Shown in pieces: positions 1 through 6,418 of a stretch of 19,188 nucleotides of DNA. The notes under the pieces were generated by a model. It made no database searches. It saw only the letters and a list, made by a program, of their open reading frames with translations, and was not told where the DNA came from. The stretch's first letter is position 1, and every line of letters starts with the position of its first letter. Origin of the DNA: Oscillospiraceae bacterium (lineage in GTDB: Bacteria; Bacillota; Clostridia; Oscillospirales; Ruminococcaceae); assembly GCA_022792755.1 (NCBI GenBank), contig JAAWBP010000094.1, forward strand, positions 1 to 19,188. The letters run 5' to 3'. The translations under genes and the position numbers were made by a program.

Positions 1-49
<49 letters not shown>

Positions 50-97
50 AATAGGTGTGCAAATTACCCATTTTATCAAGAAAGAAGGAGACACAAA

Positions 98-748
98 ATG
101 AAAAAAGTAGTTGCATTCGTTCTGTCTGCCTTGCTGATTTGCACCATGTCTGTCGTTGCCTTTGCGGCCGAGATCACTGATGCAAACCGTGACAAGGCGA
201 TCGCTGAGGTAAAAGCTTACCTTGCTGATATGGGCGTGGAAGGCGACGAAATCGATCAGGTTGTCGATTCTCTCGACAATGCTCAGCTCACCGCGATTTC
301 CGAGGCTGAGACCGAACTGAAGGCCGAAGCTGAAACCCTGAAGGCCGACATTGACAAGGCGACAACTGTCACCGAGATCCAGGCGCTTGTCAAAAAGGCT
401 GAAACCATTATGAAAGACAACGGCGTTGAGGGCATTGCCATTACCGACGTTAAAGTCACCCTTACAACGGTAGACGGCAAAACCGTTGCGACGATTGCTC
501 CGTCCATCAAAGTAAAAGACAATGCACCTGTTGCTGTTGACGCTACCGTTACATCGGACAACGAGATCAAGAACGATGTAGAGAACAAGACTCCGGTTGT
601 TGACGAAGAGAAGAACCCGATCAACAACGACTCTAAGAATCCGGTGAAACCGGCCGGCAGCGAGGGTGTTGTTGTTCTGGTTGTTTCCGCTCTGGCTGTT
701 GTTGCCGTTCTCGGCCTGGCGATCCATAAAAAACACAGCATTGTGTAA
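98..748 (+). CDS. Secreted acidic protein with C-terminal anchor-like tail, likely sortase substrate
   Basis: I do not recognise a named family. The 216-residue product starts with a clear signal peptide: MKK, a hydrophobic core, and a probable cleavage after AFA or FAA near residues 23-24. The mature part is strongly acidic, with about 35 Asp/Glu against about 19 Lys/Arg. Residues 50-115 look helical and rich in Ala, Glu and Lys, followed by a beta-like part and an Asn/Asp/Pro-rich linker. The C-terminus has the three-part layout of a cell-wall sorting signal: a short motif (VKPAG, then SEG), about 20 hydrophobic residues, and a basic tail (HKKHSIV). The motif is not LPXTG. The start is set by AAGGAG at 85-90. 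A sortase gene follows on the same strand beyond an intrinsic terminator, so a dedicated substrate-enzyme pair is likely. It could instead be a simple membrane-anchored protein. Confidence 0.75.
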   Translation: MKKVVAFVLSALLICTMSVVAFAAEITDANRDKAIAEVKAYLADMGVEGDEIDQVVDSLDNAQLTAISEAETELKAEAETLKADIDKATTVTEIQALVKKAETIMKDNGVEGIAITDVKVTLTTVDGKTVATIAPSIKVKDNAPVAVDATVTSDNEIKNDVENKTPVVDEEKNPINNDSKNPVKPAGSEGVVVLVVSALAVVAVLGLAIHKKHSIV

Positions 749-783
749 TCTCGCTCTCTAGAGAGCCATTCTTAAGATCACTT

Positions 784-820
784 AAAAAGCCGGGAACCGT
801 TGTGTTCCCGGTTTTCTTTT
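784..820 (+). terminator. Intrinsic terminator after the acidic surface protein
   Basis: An eight-base perfect stem, CCGGGAAC (790-797) with GTTCCCGG (804-811), has a six-base loop and is followed by TTTTCTTTT. It separates the abundant-type surface protein gene from the sortase gene. The sortase is therefore either read at a lower level by read-through or transcribed from its own promoter. Confidence 0.9.
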
Positions 821-833
821 GAGAAAATCATTT

Positions 834-842
834 TGGCATAAT
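834..842 (+). promoter_or_regulatory. Possible extended -10 promoter for the sortase gene
   Basis: TGGCATAAT at 834-842 fits an extended -10 element (TGn followed by a one-mismatch TATAAT), between the terminator and the sortase ribosome binding site. No good -35 is visible, so this is only a candidate. Confidence 0.35.
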
Positions 843-882
843 TCGATCAGCCTTCGGCGGTATGCCGCTGGAAAGGAGCCAT

Positions 883-1563
883 ATGAAGAAACAATCGTTT
901 ATCCGGGAAAACCCGTGGGCGTTTCTCGTCGTACCGCTGGTTTTCGCCCTTTTTACAGCAGCCGTGCTCTATGGGGTCGGCCGCTCTCTGGTTGCACCAT
1001 ATGAGGGGCTTTTGGGTCTCTTTTTCTCTGAACATATAGAGGAGGTCGAGCCGCGCGATTTGTTGGAGGCGGCCAGCGCAATCTCTGATGACGGCTCGCC
1101 GGTTTTGCCGCTCAGCTCGATCGACTATCCGGCCGAGGGTGACCGCTACGCCACCATTTCCATAGAGGGGACCAATATGCAGAACCCCGTCTATTACGGG
1201 GATTCCCACACCATCTTGAACCGGGGAGTCGGCACCTATAAAGACCATTCCGGCGCGGGGATCCCGGGTGAGGGGAAGACGATCATGATGGTCGCTCACA
1301 ACAACACGTTTTTCAGTGAGCTGAAAAACGTGCAGCTGGGCGCTCTGGTTAAGCTGGAAACCCACTACGGCATTTCCACTTATCGCATCATCGATATGCA
1401 GGTAAAGGATTATCAGGACCGCACCGCCTATGATTTTTCGCGCACAGATGAAAACCTTATTTTATATACCTGTCATCCCTTTGATGCGCTGGGCTTTACC
1501 CCCAACCGCTACTTTATTTATGCGGAGTATCTGTCCGGGCCGAAGCTGGATCCCGCACGCTGA
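883..1563 (+). CDS. Sortase, class D-like
   Basis: This is a cysteine transpeptidase that cleaves sorting signals and links surface proteins to the cell wall or to other proteins outside the membrane. The 226-residue product has one N-terminal membrane helix (about 12-37) and then the sortase beta-barrel. The catalytic triad can be assigned: His139 (in VAHNN), Cys197 (in LILYTCHPF) and Arg209 (in TPNRYFIYAE). The TC-x-PF-x3-G-x-x-P-x-R spacing is that of class D enzymes. The usual GH before the catalytic His is AH here. I chose the ATG at 883 because GAAAGGAG at 871-878 lies just before it; the in-frame ATG at 862 has no such site. The gene lies downstream of its probable substrate and 30 bases before a membrane-protein gene. 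The sortase family call is firm; the class is likely. Confidence 0.92.
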   Translation: MKKQSFIRENPWAFLVVPLVFALFTAAVLYGVGRSLVAPYEGLLGLFFSEHIEEVEPRDLLEAASAISDDGSPVLPLSSIDYPAEGDRYATISIEGTNMQNPVYYGDSHTILNRGVGTYKDHSGAGIPGEGKTIMMVAHNNTFFSELKNVQLGALVKLETHYGISTYRIIDMQVKDYQDRTAYDFSRTDENLILYTCHPFDALGFTPNRYFIYAEYLSGPKLDPAR

Positions 1564-1593
1564 TGAAACATCCTGTTGAAAAGGGGGAAAAAT

Positions 1594-2547
1594 ATGGAAA
1601 CCACAGATAAAGCTCGCTCTGCTGACATCTGGAGCGAAGGCGGCGGGGAGAAAAGGGAAACGGCTGAACAGAAAAAATCTGCCGCGATTGGATGGCCGCT
1701 GGTGCTTTCTTATCTCAGTGCCCTTTTACTGACAGTGCTGGCTGTTGTTTTGGTGCTGTATCTCACCGTCTGCAATGAAAACTATATGAAAAGCCGTGTG
1801 ACCGCGAGCGGATTTCCACAGATCGTATACGATACGCTGCTCGAAAATTACAAAAGTTATGCCGCTGCGACCGGTTTTGAAAGCCATATTCTGACCGACC
1901 AGATTTCCGCAGAACAGATCGAGAAAGACATGCAGCGCACGGTCGCAGAGTTGTACCAGGGGGATACAGCCTTTAACCTGCGCAATGAGATCGCCAACAG
2001 CACCTATGACGCGATGGCAGCCGATGCCGCGGCGCGCGGCCGGGAGCTCAACGACACCAACAAACAGGGTGTTTCCATCGTGGCAGATGCCTGCCGAAGC
2101 GATTACGCCAGCTATGTGAGCATCCCGCTTGCCAGCCAGCTGAATCTCCTGATCGGCAAGCTGCAAAATATCCTCTGGATCGTTCTGCTGGCTTCTGTGT
2201 TATTCTGCGCGCTTGCGATCTATCTCACGGTAAGCCTTTCCGGTGGACGGAAAACGGCTTACCGCTGCTTGTTTTTCGCTCTTACCGCTTCGGCGCTCCT
2301 CTGCCTTTTGATTGCCGCAGCACTCAACCCGATGCTCCGGATGGAGAATTTGAATCTGGAGCCGGCTTCTTTAAGGCTGTTCTTGGCAAGCTATGTGAGA
2401 GGTGTTTTCGAAAGCTTCGGCATTTTTGCCGCAGTGTACGGGGCGGCCTCTGCGCTGTTCCTCTTTTTGTCCCGCGGCAAGATGGTTCGTGATCCGGCAG
2501 GGAGAGCGAAGAAGGTTCACCGCAAACCGCTGCTCAACCGCCTTTGA
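1594..2547 (+). CDS. Four-helix membrane protein of the sortase cassette, unknown function
   Basis: I do not recognise the family. The 317-residue product has a polar, charged N-terminal stretch (about 1-30), a membrane helix (about 33-56) and a soluble stretch of about 125 residues with no obvious motif (about 60-185). Three more helices follow, near 186-210, 220-243 and 265-288, and then a basic tail. This topology would put both ends in the cytoplasm and the 125-residue domain outside, where sortase acts. The start at 1594 is chosen because AAGGGGG at 1581-1587 is well placed; an upstream in-frame TTG at 1576 is not. The gene begins 30 bases after the sortase stop on the same strand, so co-transcription is likely. 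It may assist, sense or localise the sortase system, but that is inferred only from position. Confidence 0.7.
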   Translation: METTDKARSADIWSEGGGEKRETAEQKKSAAIGWPLVLSYLSALLLTVLAVVLVLYLTVCNENYMKSRVTASGFPQIVYDTLLENYKSYAAATGFESHILTDQISAEQIEKDMQRTVAELYQGDTAFNLRNEIANSTYDAMAADAAARGRELNDTNKQGVSIVADACRSDYASYVSIPLASQLNLLIGKLQNILWIVLLASVLFCALAIYLTVSLSGGRKTAYRCLFFALTASALLCLLIAAALNPMLRMENLNLEPASLRLFLASYVRGVFESFGIFAAVYGAASALFLFLSRGKMVRDPAGRAKKVHRKPLLNRL

Positions 2548-2592
2548 TCTGGAAAAAGAACTTTTGATTCGATTTGCTTCAAAAAGAAAGTT

Positions 2593-2638
2593 TACCCTCG
2601 ATTGACAAGGGCGTGTCTGCGTTTGCCAATCGAGGGTA
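2593..2638. repeat. Short TA-flanked inverted-repeat element (solo/deleted MITE copy)
   Basis: The 16-base arms TACCCTCGATTGACAA (2593-2608) and TTGCCAATCGAGGGTA (2623-2638) match as an inverted repeat at 15 of 16 positions, with a 14-base loop. The same termini bound the longer element at 4037-4416. The loop (GGGCGTGTCTGCGT) resembles the GGGGCGTGTTTGCC at the right end of the long copy, so this looks like an internally deleted derivative. No T-tract follows, so it is not an obvious terminator. Confidence 0.75.
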
Positions 2639-2683
2639 CTTCATTGCAGACGGAGGATCGCAGACGCTTTTGTCAAAATTTTC

Positions 2684-2713
2684 TTTTCAAAATCCGTAAA
2701 ATAGGTGTATAAT
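2684..2713 (+). promoter_or_regulatory. Probable promoter of the SnoaL-like gene
   Basis: A perfect TATAAT at 2708-2713 is preceded by TTTTCA (2684-2689) at an 18-base spacing, in an AT-rich stretch about 105 bases before the gene start. An inverted repeat lies immediately downstream (2729-2751). Confidence 0.6.
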
Positions 2714-2728
2714 ATAAAATAGCATTTG

Positions 2729-2751
2729 AGCCCTTATATTTTATAGGGGCT
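2729..2751. promoter_or_regulatory. Perfect hairpin/palindrome next to the promoter
   Basis: AGCCCTTATA and TATAGGGGCT pair over 10 positions, one of them G-T, around a three-base loop. The repeat sits about 16 bases past the -10 element, so it would span the first transcribed bases. It has no T-tract. It could be an operator or a 5'-end RNA stem; the sequence cannot say which. Confidence 0.5.
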
Positions 2752-2818
2752 GTCACACTGCAAAGGAATTGAATAAAGTTCGCTAAGACCGTTGAAAATT
2801 AGAGAGGGTGTATTATAT

Positions 2819-3802
2819 ATGGGAATCATCCGCAAAAAAGCTGCTCTTTTGGAATACGCGGGGGCCGGTCATCCCATTCTTTGGAATTCTCCGGAGATCC
2901 TTTTCATGCAGGCGGTTTGCGCCGGAAGGACGGAGGAAGCTCTTTCATATTTCCGGGAGGAAAAGCTTTTCGGAGGCTGTCCGGTGCTGGATGCACCCCA
3001 GGGCCGGTACGAGGGCCTTTCGGCGATCCGCTCCTTTGCGGAAGGGTGGCTGGAACTCTTTGAAGCCGCTTCTGGGGAATTGATCCCCGTCATCCAGACC
3101 CGGGCCAACGGGCGAAGCGTCACCGAGGCGGTGGTGAATTTTCGGGCAGGGGGCGTGATCGATCAGGTTCCCATGTTCTTGGTAGGGGATCTGCGCACCG
3201 CCGAGACGCTGGATGAGCTGCGGATCTATTTCCATTTCACCCATGTGAAGGGCCTTACCGGCTACCGCAGGCCTTTGTTTACCTCTGCGCATCTGGAAAT
3301 GGGGGATCCTCAGCTTCTGACAGGGGCAGTGCGGGAGTATTATGAGGCCCTGCATCACACACCCTGCGTCCAGGTGGACCGGATCCTGAAAACCATGCAG
3401 GATGGCTGCCGCTTCGGCGGCTATGAGCCTGTGGGTACCGAATCCCACGGAACCAGTAGAGAGGAACTGCGGAACATCTATGAGCATATGGCTGCCTATA
3501 TCCCCAAATGGGTGGGGATGCGGTATGAGACCATTATAGATGACGGGAAGAACTGCGTTATCGAATGGGTGCATATCGTTTCCAGAGAGGGCCGGGAAAA
3601 AGCTGGGCGGGTGTGTATCTCCGGAATTTCTTCCTATGAAAGAGGGGAGGACGGCCTCCTTTGCAGCATCCGCATCTGCGACTACGCCGGGTTTGAGAAG
3701 TCCATCGATTGGACGAAAACACCTCTTTCCAAGGAGGAGGCGTACGCCGTCAATTTTGTGGAAGAATTCCCCTCTGGCTGTGGAAGAAAGCCCCAAGGCT
3801 GA
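2819..3802 (+). CDS. Tandem SnoaL/NTF2-like domain protein
   Basis: The 327-residue product appears to hold two NTF2-like (SnoaL-type) cone-fold domains in a row, at about residues 20-150 and 165-310. Each has the helical start followed by strands expected of the fold, for example YEGLSAIRSFAEGWLELF in the first half and SREELRNIYEHMAAYIP in the second. Members of this superfamily range from small-molecule cyclases and isomerases to non-catalytic binding proteins, so the substrate cannot be named. No signal peptide or membrane segment is seen, so it is probably cytoplasmic. The ATG at 2819 follows GAGAGGG at 2802-2808; an upstream in-frame TTG at 2792 lacks a ribosome binding site. It appears monocistronic, with its own promoter, and lies between the two copies of the inverted-repeat element. 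Confidence 0.7.
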   Translation: MGIIRKKAALLEYAGAGHPILWNSPEILFMQAVCAGRTEEALSYFREEKLFGGCPVLDAPQGRYEGLSAIRSFAEGWLELFEAASGELIPVIQTRANGRSVTEAVVNFRAGGVIDQVPMFLVGDLRTAETLDELRIYFHFTHVKGLTGYRRPLFTSAHLEMGDPQLLTGAVREYYEALHHTPCVQVDRILKTMQDGCRFGGYEPVGTESHGTSREELRNIYEHMAAYIPKWVGMRYETIIDDGKNCVIEWVHIVSREGREKAGRVCISGISSYERGEDGLLCSIRICDYAGFEKSIDWTKTPLSKEEAYAVNFVEEFPSGCGRKPQG

Positions 3803-4036
3803 AGATCCGGTTCGCCGCTTGAAAAGAAGGCATGACGAAGATCCTATTCGGCTTCTAAGCAACGACCTGAAGAGATTCGGAAAAATCTGTAGAACCAAAG
3901 GTGCTTATTGCACCGCTGTTGCACCATTACAGATGCTGAAATTCAATGTGTATTTTTTTGCCGTTTTGGTAAAAACAAACGGGAACAGCCTTTTTGCTTT
4001 TTGGGCGGAGAGGTGTTCCGGCAGTTGAAATAGGGA
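3803..4036. other. Gene-free stretch between the SnoaL-like gene and the MITE-like element
   Basis: I see no convincing gene here. There is a small hairpin GGTGC-TTATT-GCACC at 3900-3914, with GCACC repeated at 3921-3925. A weak stem, CCGTTT (3961-3966) with AAACGG (3977-3982), is followed a few bases later by a CTTTTTG tract. The second might act as a weak terminator for the preceding gene. Confidence 0.4.
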
Positions 4037-4416
4037 TACCCTCGGTTGACAAAGGCAGACATGGTTTTGCAGGACAGGAAGCGCCCCTGACTGTGTTATC
4101 CTCCTTGTTTTACGGTAGTAAAGCTGCGTCGTCTGCCTTGTCAGGATACACTTCCCGCCTCTGAAAAACTTCTTCGAACCCCAGAGCTTCAGAAAGGACG
4201 GGATGGCAAGGCCGCAGGCGGAGTGCCACCGCTGTCAATGCGCGATCCGCAAGCAGTGCAAGACCTACAAATTCTTAACCCGCGAGGCAGGTTTGTACAA
4301 GGTATCTCGCAGGGTAACTACGTCAGGATTGGTATAACCTTGGGGTGCGTATTGTCCTGCCGGGGCCACCCGGCTTTGAAGTTCTGGGGCGTGTTTGCCC
4401 TTGTCAATCGAGGGTA
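4037..4416. mobile_element. MITE-like element with 22-base terminal inverted repeats, TA-flanked
   Basis: The left end (4036-4057) and the inverted right end (4396-4417) match at 20 of 22 bases, and both begin ATACCCTCG. Both ends, and both ends of the short copy at 2593-2638, start TA-CCCTCG, consistent with a TA target duplication as in IS630/Tc1-mariner-type elements; the family assignment is inference. Further inside, GCAGGACAGGAAGCGCCCC (4069-4087) pairs at 15 of 19 bases with the stretch around 4345-4370, so the element can fold on itself. It encodes no transposase, and the open frame crossing it is not convincing. The right end lies 10 bases before the pfkA ribosome binding site, so any transcript starting upstream or inside carries this sequence in the pfkA leader. 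Confidence 0.7.
4330..4338 (+). promoter_or_regulatory. Possible extended -10 promoter for pfkA inside the element
   Basis: TGGTATAAC at 4330-4338 matches an extended -10 (TGn plus a near-TATAAT). There is no recognisable -35. No better promoter is visible between the element and pfkA, so pfkA is either driven from within the element or from before it. Confidence 0.3.
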
Positions 4417-4442
4417 TCATTTAGACAGAAAGGATGTTGAAG

Positions 4443-5510
4443 ATGAAAATCGGTATTTTAACAAGCGGTGGGGACTGCCCCGGCCTGAACGCCACCATCC
4501 GCGGTGCTGCGAAGGCAATTTATGAGCAGGTGGACAACGCCCAGATCGTCGGCATCGTCGACGGGTATCACGGGCTGATCCACGGTGAGTCCCACAAAAT
4601 GCACCCGGAAGATTTTTCCGGAATCCTCACCCGGGGCGGAACCATCTTGGGAACCTCCCGGCAGCCCTACAAAAAAATGAGGGTGATTGAAGACAACATT
4701 GACAAAATTGAAAACATGAAGTCCAACTACAAAAAGATGGGGCTCGACTGCCTTTTGATTTTGGGCGGAAACGGCACGCATAAAACAGCTAAGCTCCTTT
4801 CGGATGAGGGGCTTAATGTGATCGGCCTTCCCAAAACCATTGACAATGACATCTGGGGAACCGACGTCACATTCGGTTTCCACACAGCGGTTGATATCGC
4901 AACCGACGTCATCGACCGGATTCACACGACAGCTTGCAGCCATAAACGGGTCATGGTAATCGAGATTATGGGGAACAAGGCCGGCTGGCTTACTCTGTAT
5001 TCCAGCATTGCGGGGGGAGCGGACATCGTCGTCCTGCCCGAAATCCCGTTTGATCTCGACAAGATCGCGAATTCGGTTCAGAAGCGTGCGGACAAGGGGA
5101 AGAACTTCTCGATCGTCGTCGTCGCAGAGGGAGCCATGGACAAAAAAGAGGCAAAGCTCAAAAAGAAGGAGCGGGCCAAGCTGCGGGAGGAGCGGGGTGA
5201 AATCACTGCGACAGCACGGATTGCGAAAGGCATCAACGAAAAAATCGGGTTTGACACCCGCGTTGTCGTGCCGGGACATATTGTCCGTGGGGGAAGCCCA
5301 TCCTCCTACGACCGGGTTCTGGCGACCCAATTCGGCGTTTATGCAGCTGAATTGATCGCAAAGCGCTGCTACGGTGTCTCTGTTGCGATGAAAAACAACA
5401 TTGTCACCCACAATCCGCTGGAAGAGGTTGCGGGGATTACCAAGTTTGTCCCGGTCGACCATCAGATGATCCGCACCGGCCGAATGATCGGGATGTCGTT
5501 TGGCGATTGA
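4443..5510 (+). CDS. pfkA: 6-phosphofructokinase
   Basis: This enzyme phosphorylates fructose 6-phosphate to fructose 1,6-bisphosphate in glycolysis. The 355-residue product opens with the PFK signature MKIGILTSGGDCPGLNATIR. The phosphate-donor loop reads GGNGT (G108-T112) and the catalytic loop PKTIDND (130-136), with Asp134 as the expected base. HIVRGGSPSSYDR near residue 280 matches the sugar-phosphate site. By family rules, Gly at position 111 favours ATP, as PPi enzymes have Asp there, whereas Lys131 is the residue seen in PPi-type and in some ATP-type group III enzymes. I infer ATP use. Asn110 replaces the Asp that binds Mg2+ in E. coli PfkA. The start at 4443 has AGAAAGG (4427-4433) at good spacing; an ATG at 4434 overlaps that site. 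The next gene follows after 19 bases. Confidence 0.93.
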   Translation: MKIGILTSGGDCPGLNATIRGAAKAIYEQVDNAQIVGIVDGYHGLIHGESHKMHPEDFSGILTRGGTILGTSRQPYKKMRVIEDNIDKIENMKSNYKKMGLDCLLILGGNGTHKTAKLLSDEGLNVIGLPKTIDNDIWGTDVTFGFHTAVDIATDVIDRIHTTACSHKRVMVIEIMGNKAGWLTLYSSIAGGADIVVLPEIPFDLDKIANSVQKRADKGKNFSIVVVAEGAMDKKEAKLKKKERAKLREERGEITATARIAKGINEKIGFDTRVVVPGHIVRGGSPSSYDRVLATQFGVYAAELIAKRCYGVSVAMKNNIVTHNPLEEVAGITKFVPVDHQMIRTGRMIGMSFGD

Positions 5511-5529
5511 CAAAAAGGAGAGGAAATAC

Positions 5530-5823
5530 ATGGTAAAGCACATTGTACTTTATAATGCTAAAGACGGTAAAGAGGTGTATCTCAAGAGCCAATATGAGCA
5601 GATGAAAGAAGCGCTCACCTCTCTGGTCGGCAAGATCGACGGGTTGCTGAAGGTCGAGGTTTCGGTCACTTATAACGAAACCTCTCACGACATCTGCCTT
5701 TATACCGAATTTACAGACCGCGCGGCTTTGGAAGCGTATCGGGTCAATCCCCATCATCTGGAGGCGGCTCAGTTCGTGCGGAGCGTCACCAAAGACCGGG
5801 TCAGCGCAGATTACGAAGTGTAA
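5530..5823 (+). CDS. Dabb (stress-responsive A/B barrel) domain protein
   Basis: The 97-residue product begins MVKHIVLYNAKDG and shows the pattern of the Dabb ferredoxin-like fold: a first strand, a helix (about 17-35), strands around VEVSVTYNETSHDICLYTEF, a helix with AALEAYRVNPHH, and a final strand. The Y-x-x-(N/H)-P-x-H stretch is characteristic of the family. Members are small dimeric barrels. Some plant members act as cyclases, but most bacterial ones have no known role. AAAAAGGAGAGGA just after the pfkA stop sets the ATG at 5530; the upstream TTG at 5500 would overlap pfkA without a ribosome binding site. It is very probably co-transcribed with pfkA, and the transcript ends at the hairpin at 5851-5914. 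No catalytic function is assigned. Confidence 0.85.
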   Translation: MVKHIVLYNAKDGKEVYLKSQYEQMKEALTSLVGKIDGLLKVEVSVTYNETSHDICLYTEFTDRAALEAYRVNPHHLEAAQFVRSVTKDRVSADYEV

Positions 5824-5850
5824 AGGGCAGGGCAGATTTTATAGGCGTGA

Positions 5851-5914
5851 AAAACAAAAACACCGTTGATATCCGAATTTATTAGGGATTCGGTTTCAAC
5901 GGTGTTTTTGTTTT
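5851..5914. terminator. Long bidirectional terminator between the pfkA operon and trxA
   Basis: A perfect 19-base stem (5851-5869 with 5896-5914) is A-rich on the left and T-rich on the right. It encloses a second stem, CCGAAT (5873-5878) with ATTCGG (5888-5893). It serves the convergent genes on both sides. Confidence 0.9.
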
Positions 5915-5931
5915 GCCTTTTAAATTTTCCT

Positions 5932-6249
5932 TCAGCGGTACTGTTCGATCAATGCGGCGTAGCTCGATTTTGGACGGACACCGACCTCGGTCGAAAGGGT
6001 TTCTCCGCCCTTGATCAAAACCACCGTCGGGATACTCATCACCCCATACCGGGCGGCCAGTTCCGCATTTTCGTCGATATTCACCTTGAAAAAGCGCACC
6101 TCCGGATGTTCTTCCGCCAGCTCCGCAATCACTGGCGCCAGCATTTTGCAGGGGCCGCACCAGTCGGCGTAAAAATCGACCAAAGCCAATCCCTCCGCCT
6201 GATTGATCGCTGTCTCGAACTCGGATTCCTGTAAAACTGTAACACTCAT
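5932..6249 (-). CDS. trxA: Thioredoxin
   Basis: This is a cytoplasmic dithiol-disulfide carrier that passes electrons from thioredoxin reductase to target proteins. At 105 residues it has the usual thioredoxin length. The active site WCGPC is intact (Cys31, Cys34), preceded by VDFYADW, and the cis-proline loop SIPT places Pro74 correctly. The strand-helix order is complete from SVTVLQESEF to the final helix. I chose the ATG at 6249 because GGAAGGAG lies just upstream of it on this strand; an in-frame ATG 21 bases earlier overlaps that site. The reductase gene lies about 3.4 kb away on the other side of the calcium pump, so the pair is close but not in one operon. Confidence 0.96.
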   Translation of the reverse strand: MSVTVLQESEFETAINQAEGLALVDFYADWCGPCKMLAPVIAELAEEHPEVRFFKVNIDENAELAARYGVMSIPTVVLIKGGETLSTEVGVRPKSSYAALIEQYR

Positions 6250-6331
6250 TTTTTTATCTCCTTCCATCATACCCTTAGTATTGGCATGTTTGTTTTTATT
6301 ATGTTGCCCTTGATCGATAAGAGCAAATACA

Positions 6332-6337
6332 ATTATA
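6332..6337 (-). promoter_or_regulatory. Probable -10 element of trxA
   Basis: On the minus strand, TATAAT at 6337-6332 lies about 83 bases before the trxA start. At the expected distance upstream the -35 region is poor (CAGAAA), so the assignment rests on the perfect -10 alone. Confidence 0.4.
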
Positions 6338-6418
6338 CAAAACTGTGCGTCATATTTCTGTTTGCCGGCTATAAAAATATGCCATCTCCGCGAGCGCGTT
6401 GTGCAAAGCGGGAATGAT

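Noticed and set aside
2945..3898. A 317-codon open frame antisense to the SnoaL-like gene
   Set aside because: The sense gene has a promoter, a ribosome binding site and a sensible fold; the antisense product shows none of these.
4037..4416. Group II intron or transposase-bearing IS
   Set aside because: There is no intron domain V-like hairpin, no reverse transcriptase and no transposase frame; the terminal inverted repeats point to a MITE-like element.
4223..4525. A 100-codon frame crossing the inverted-repeat element into pfkA
   Set aside because: It runs through a terminal repeat and overlaps the pfkA start in another frame, with no ribosome binding site and no recognisable domain.
4458..5543. 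A 361-codon open frame antisense to pfkA
   Set aside because: The sense strand has unmistakable phosphofructokinase motifs. The antisense product has no domain, and I see no ribosome binding site for it.
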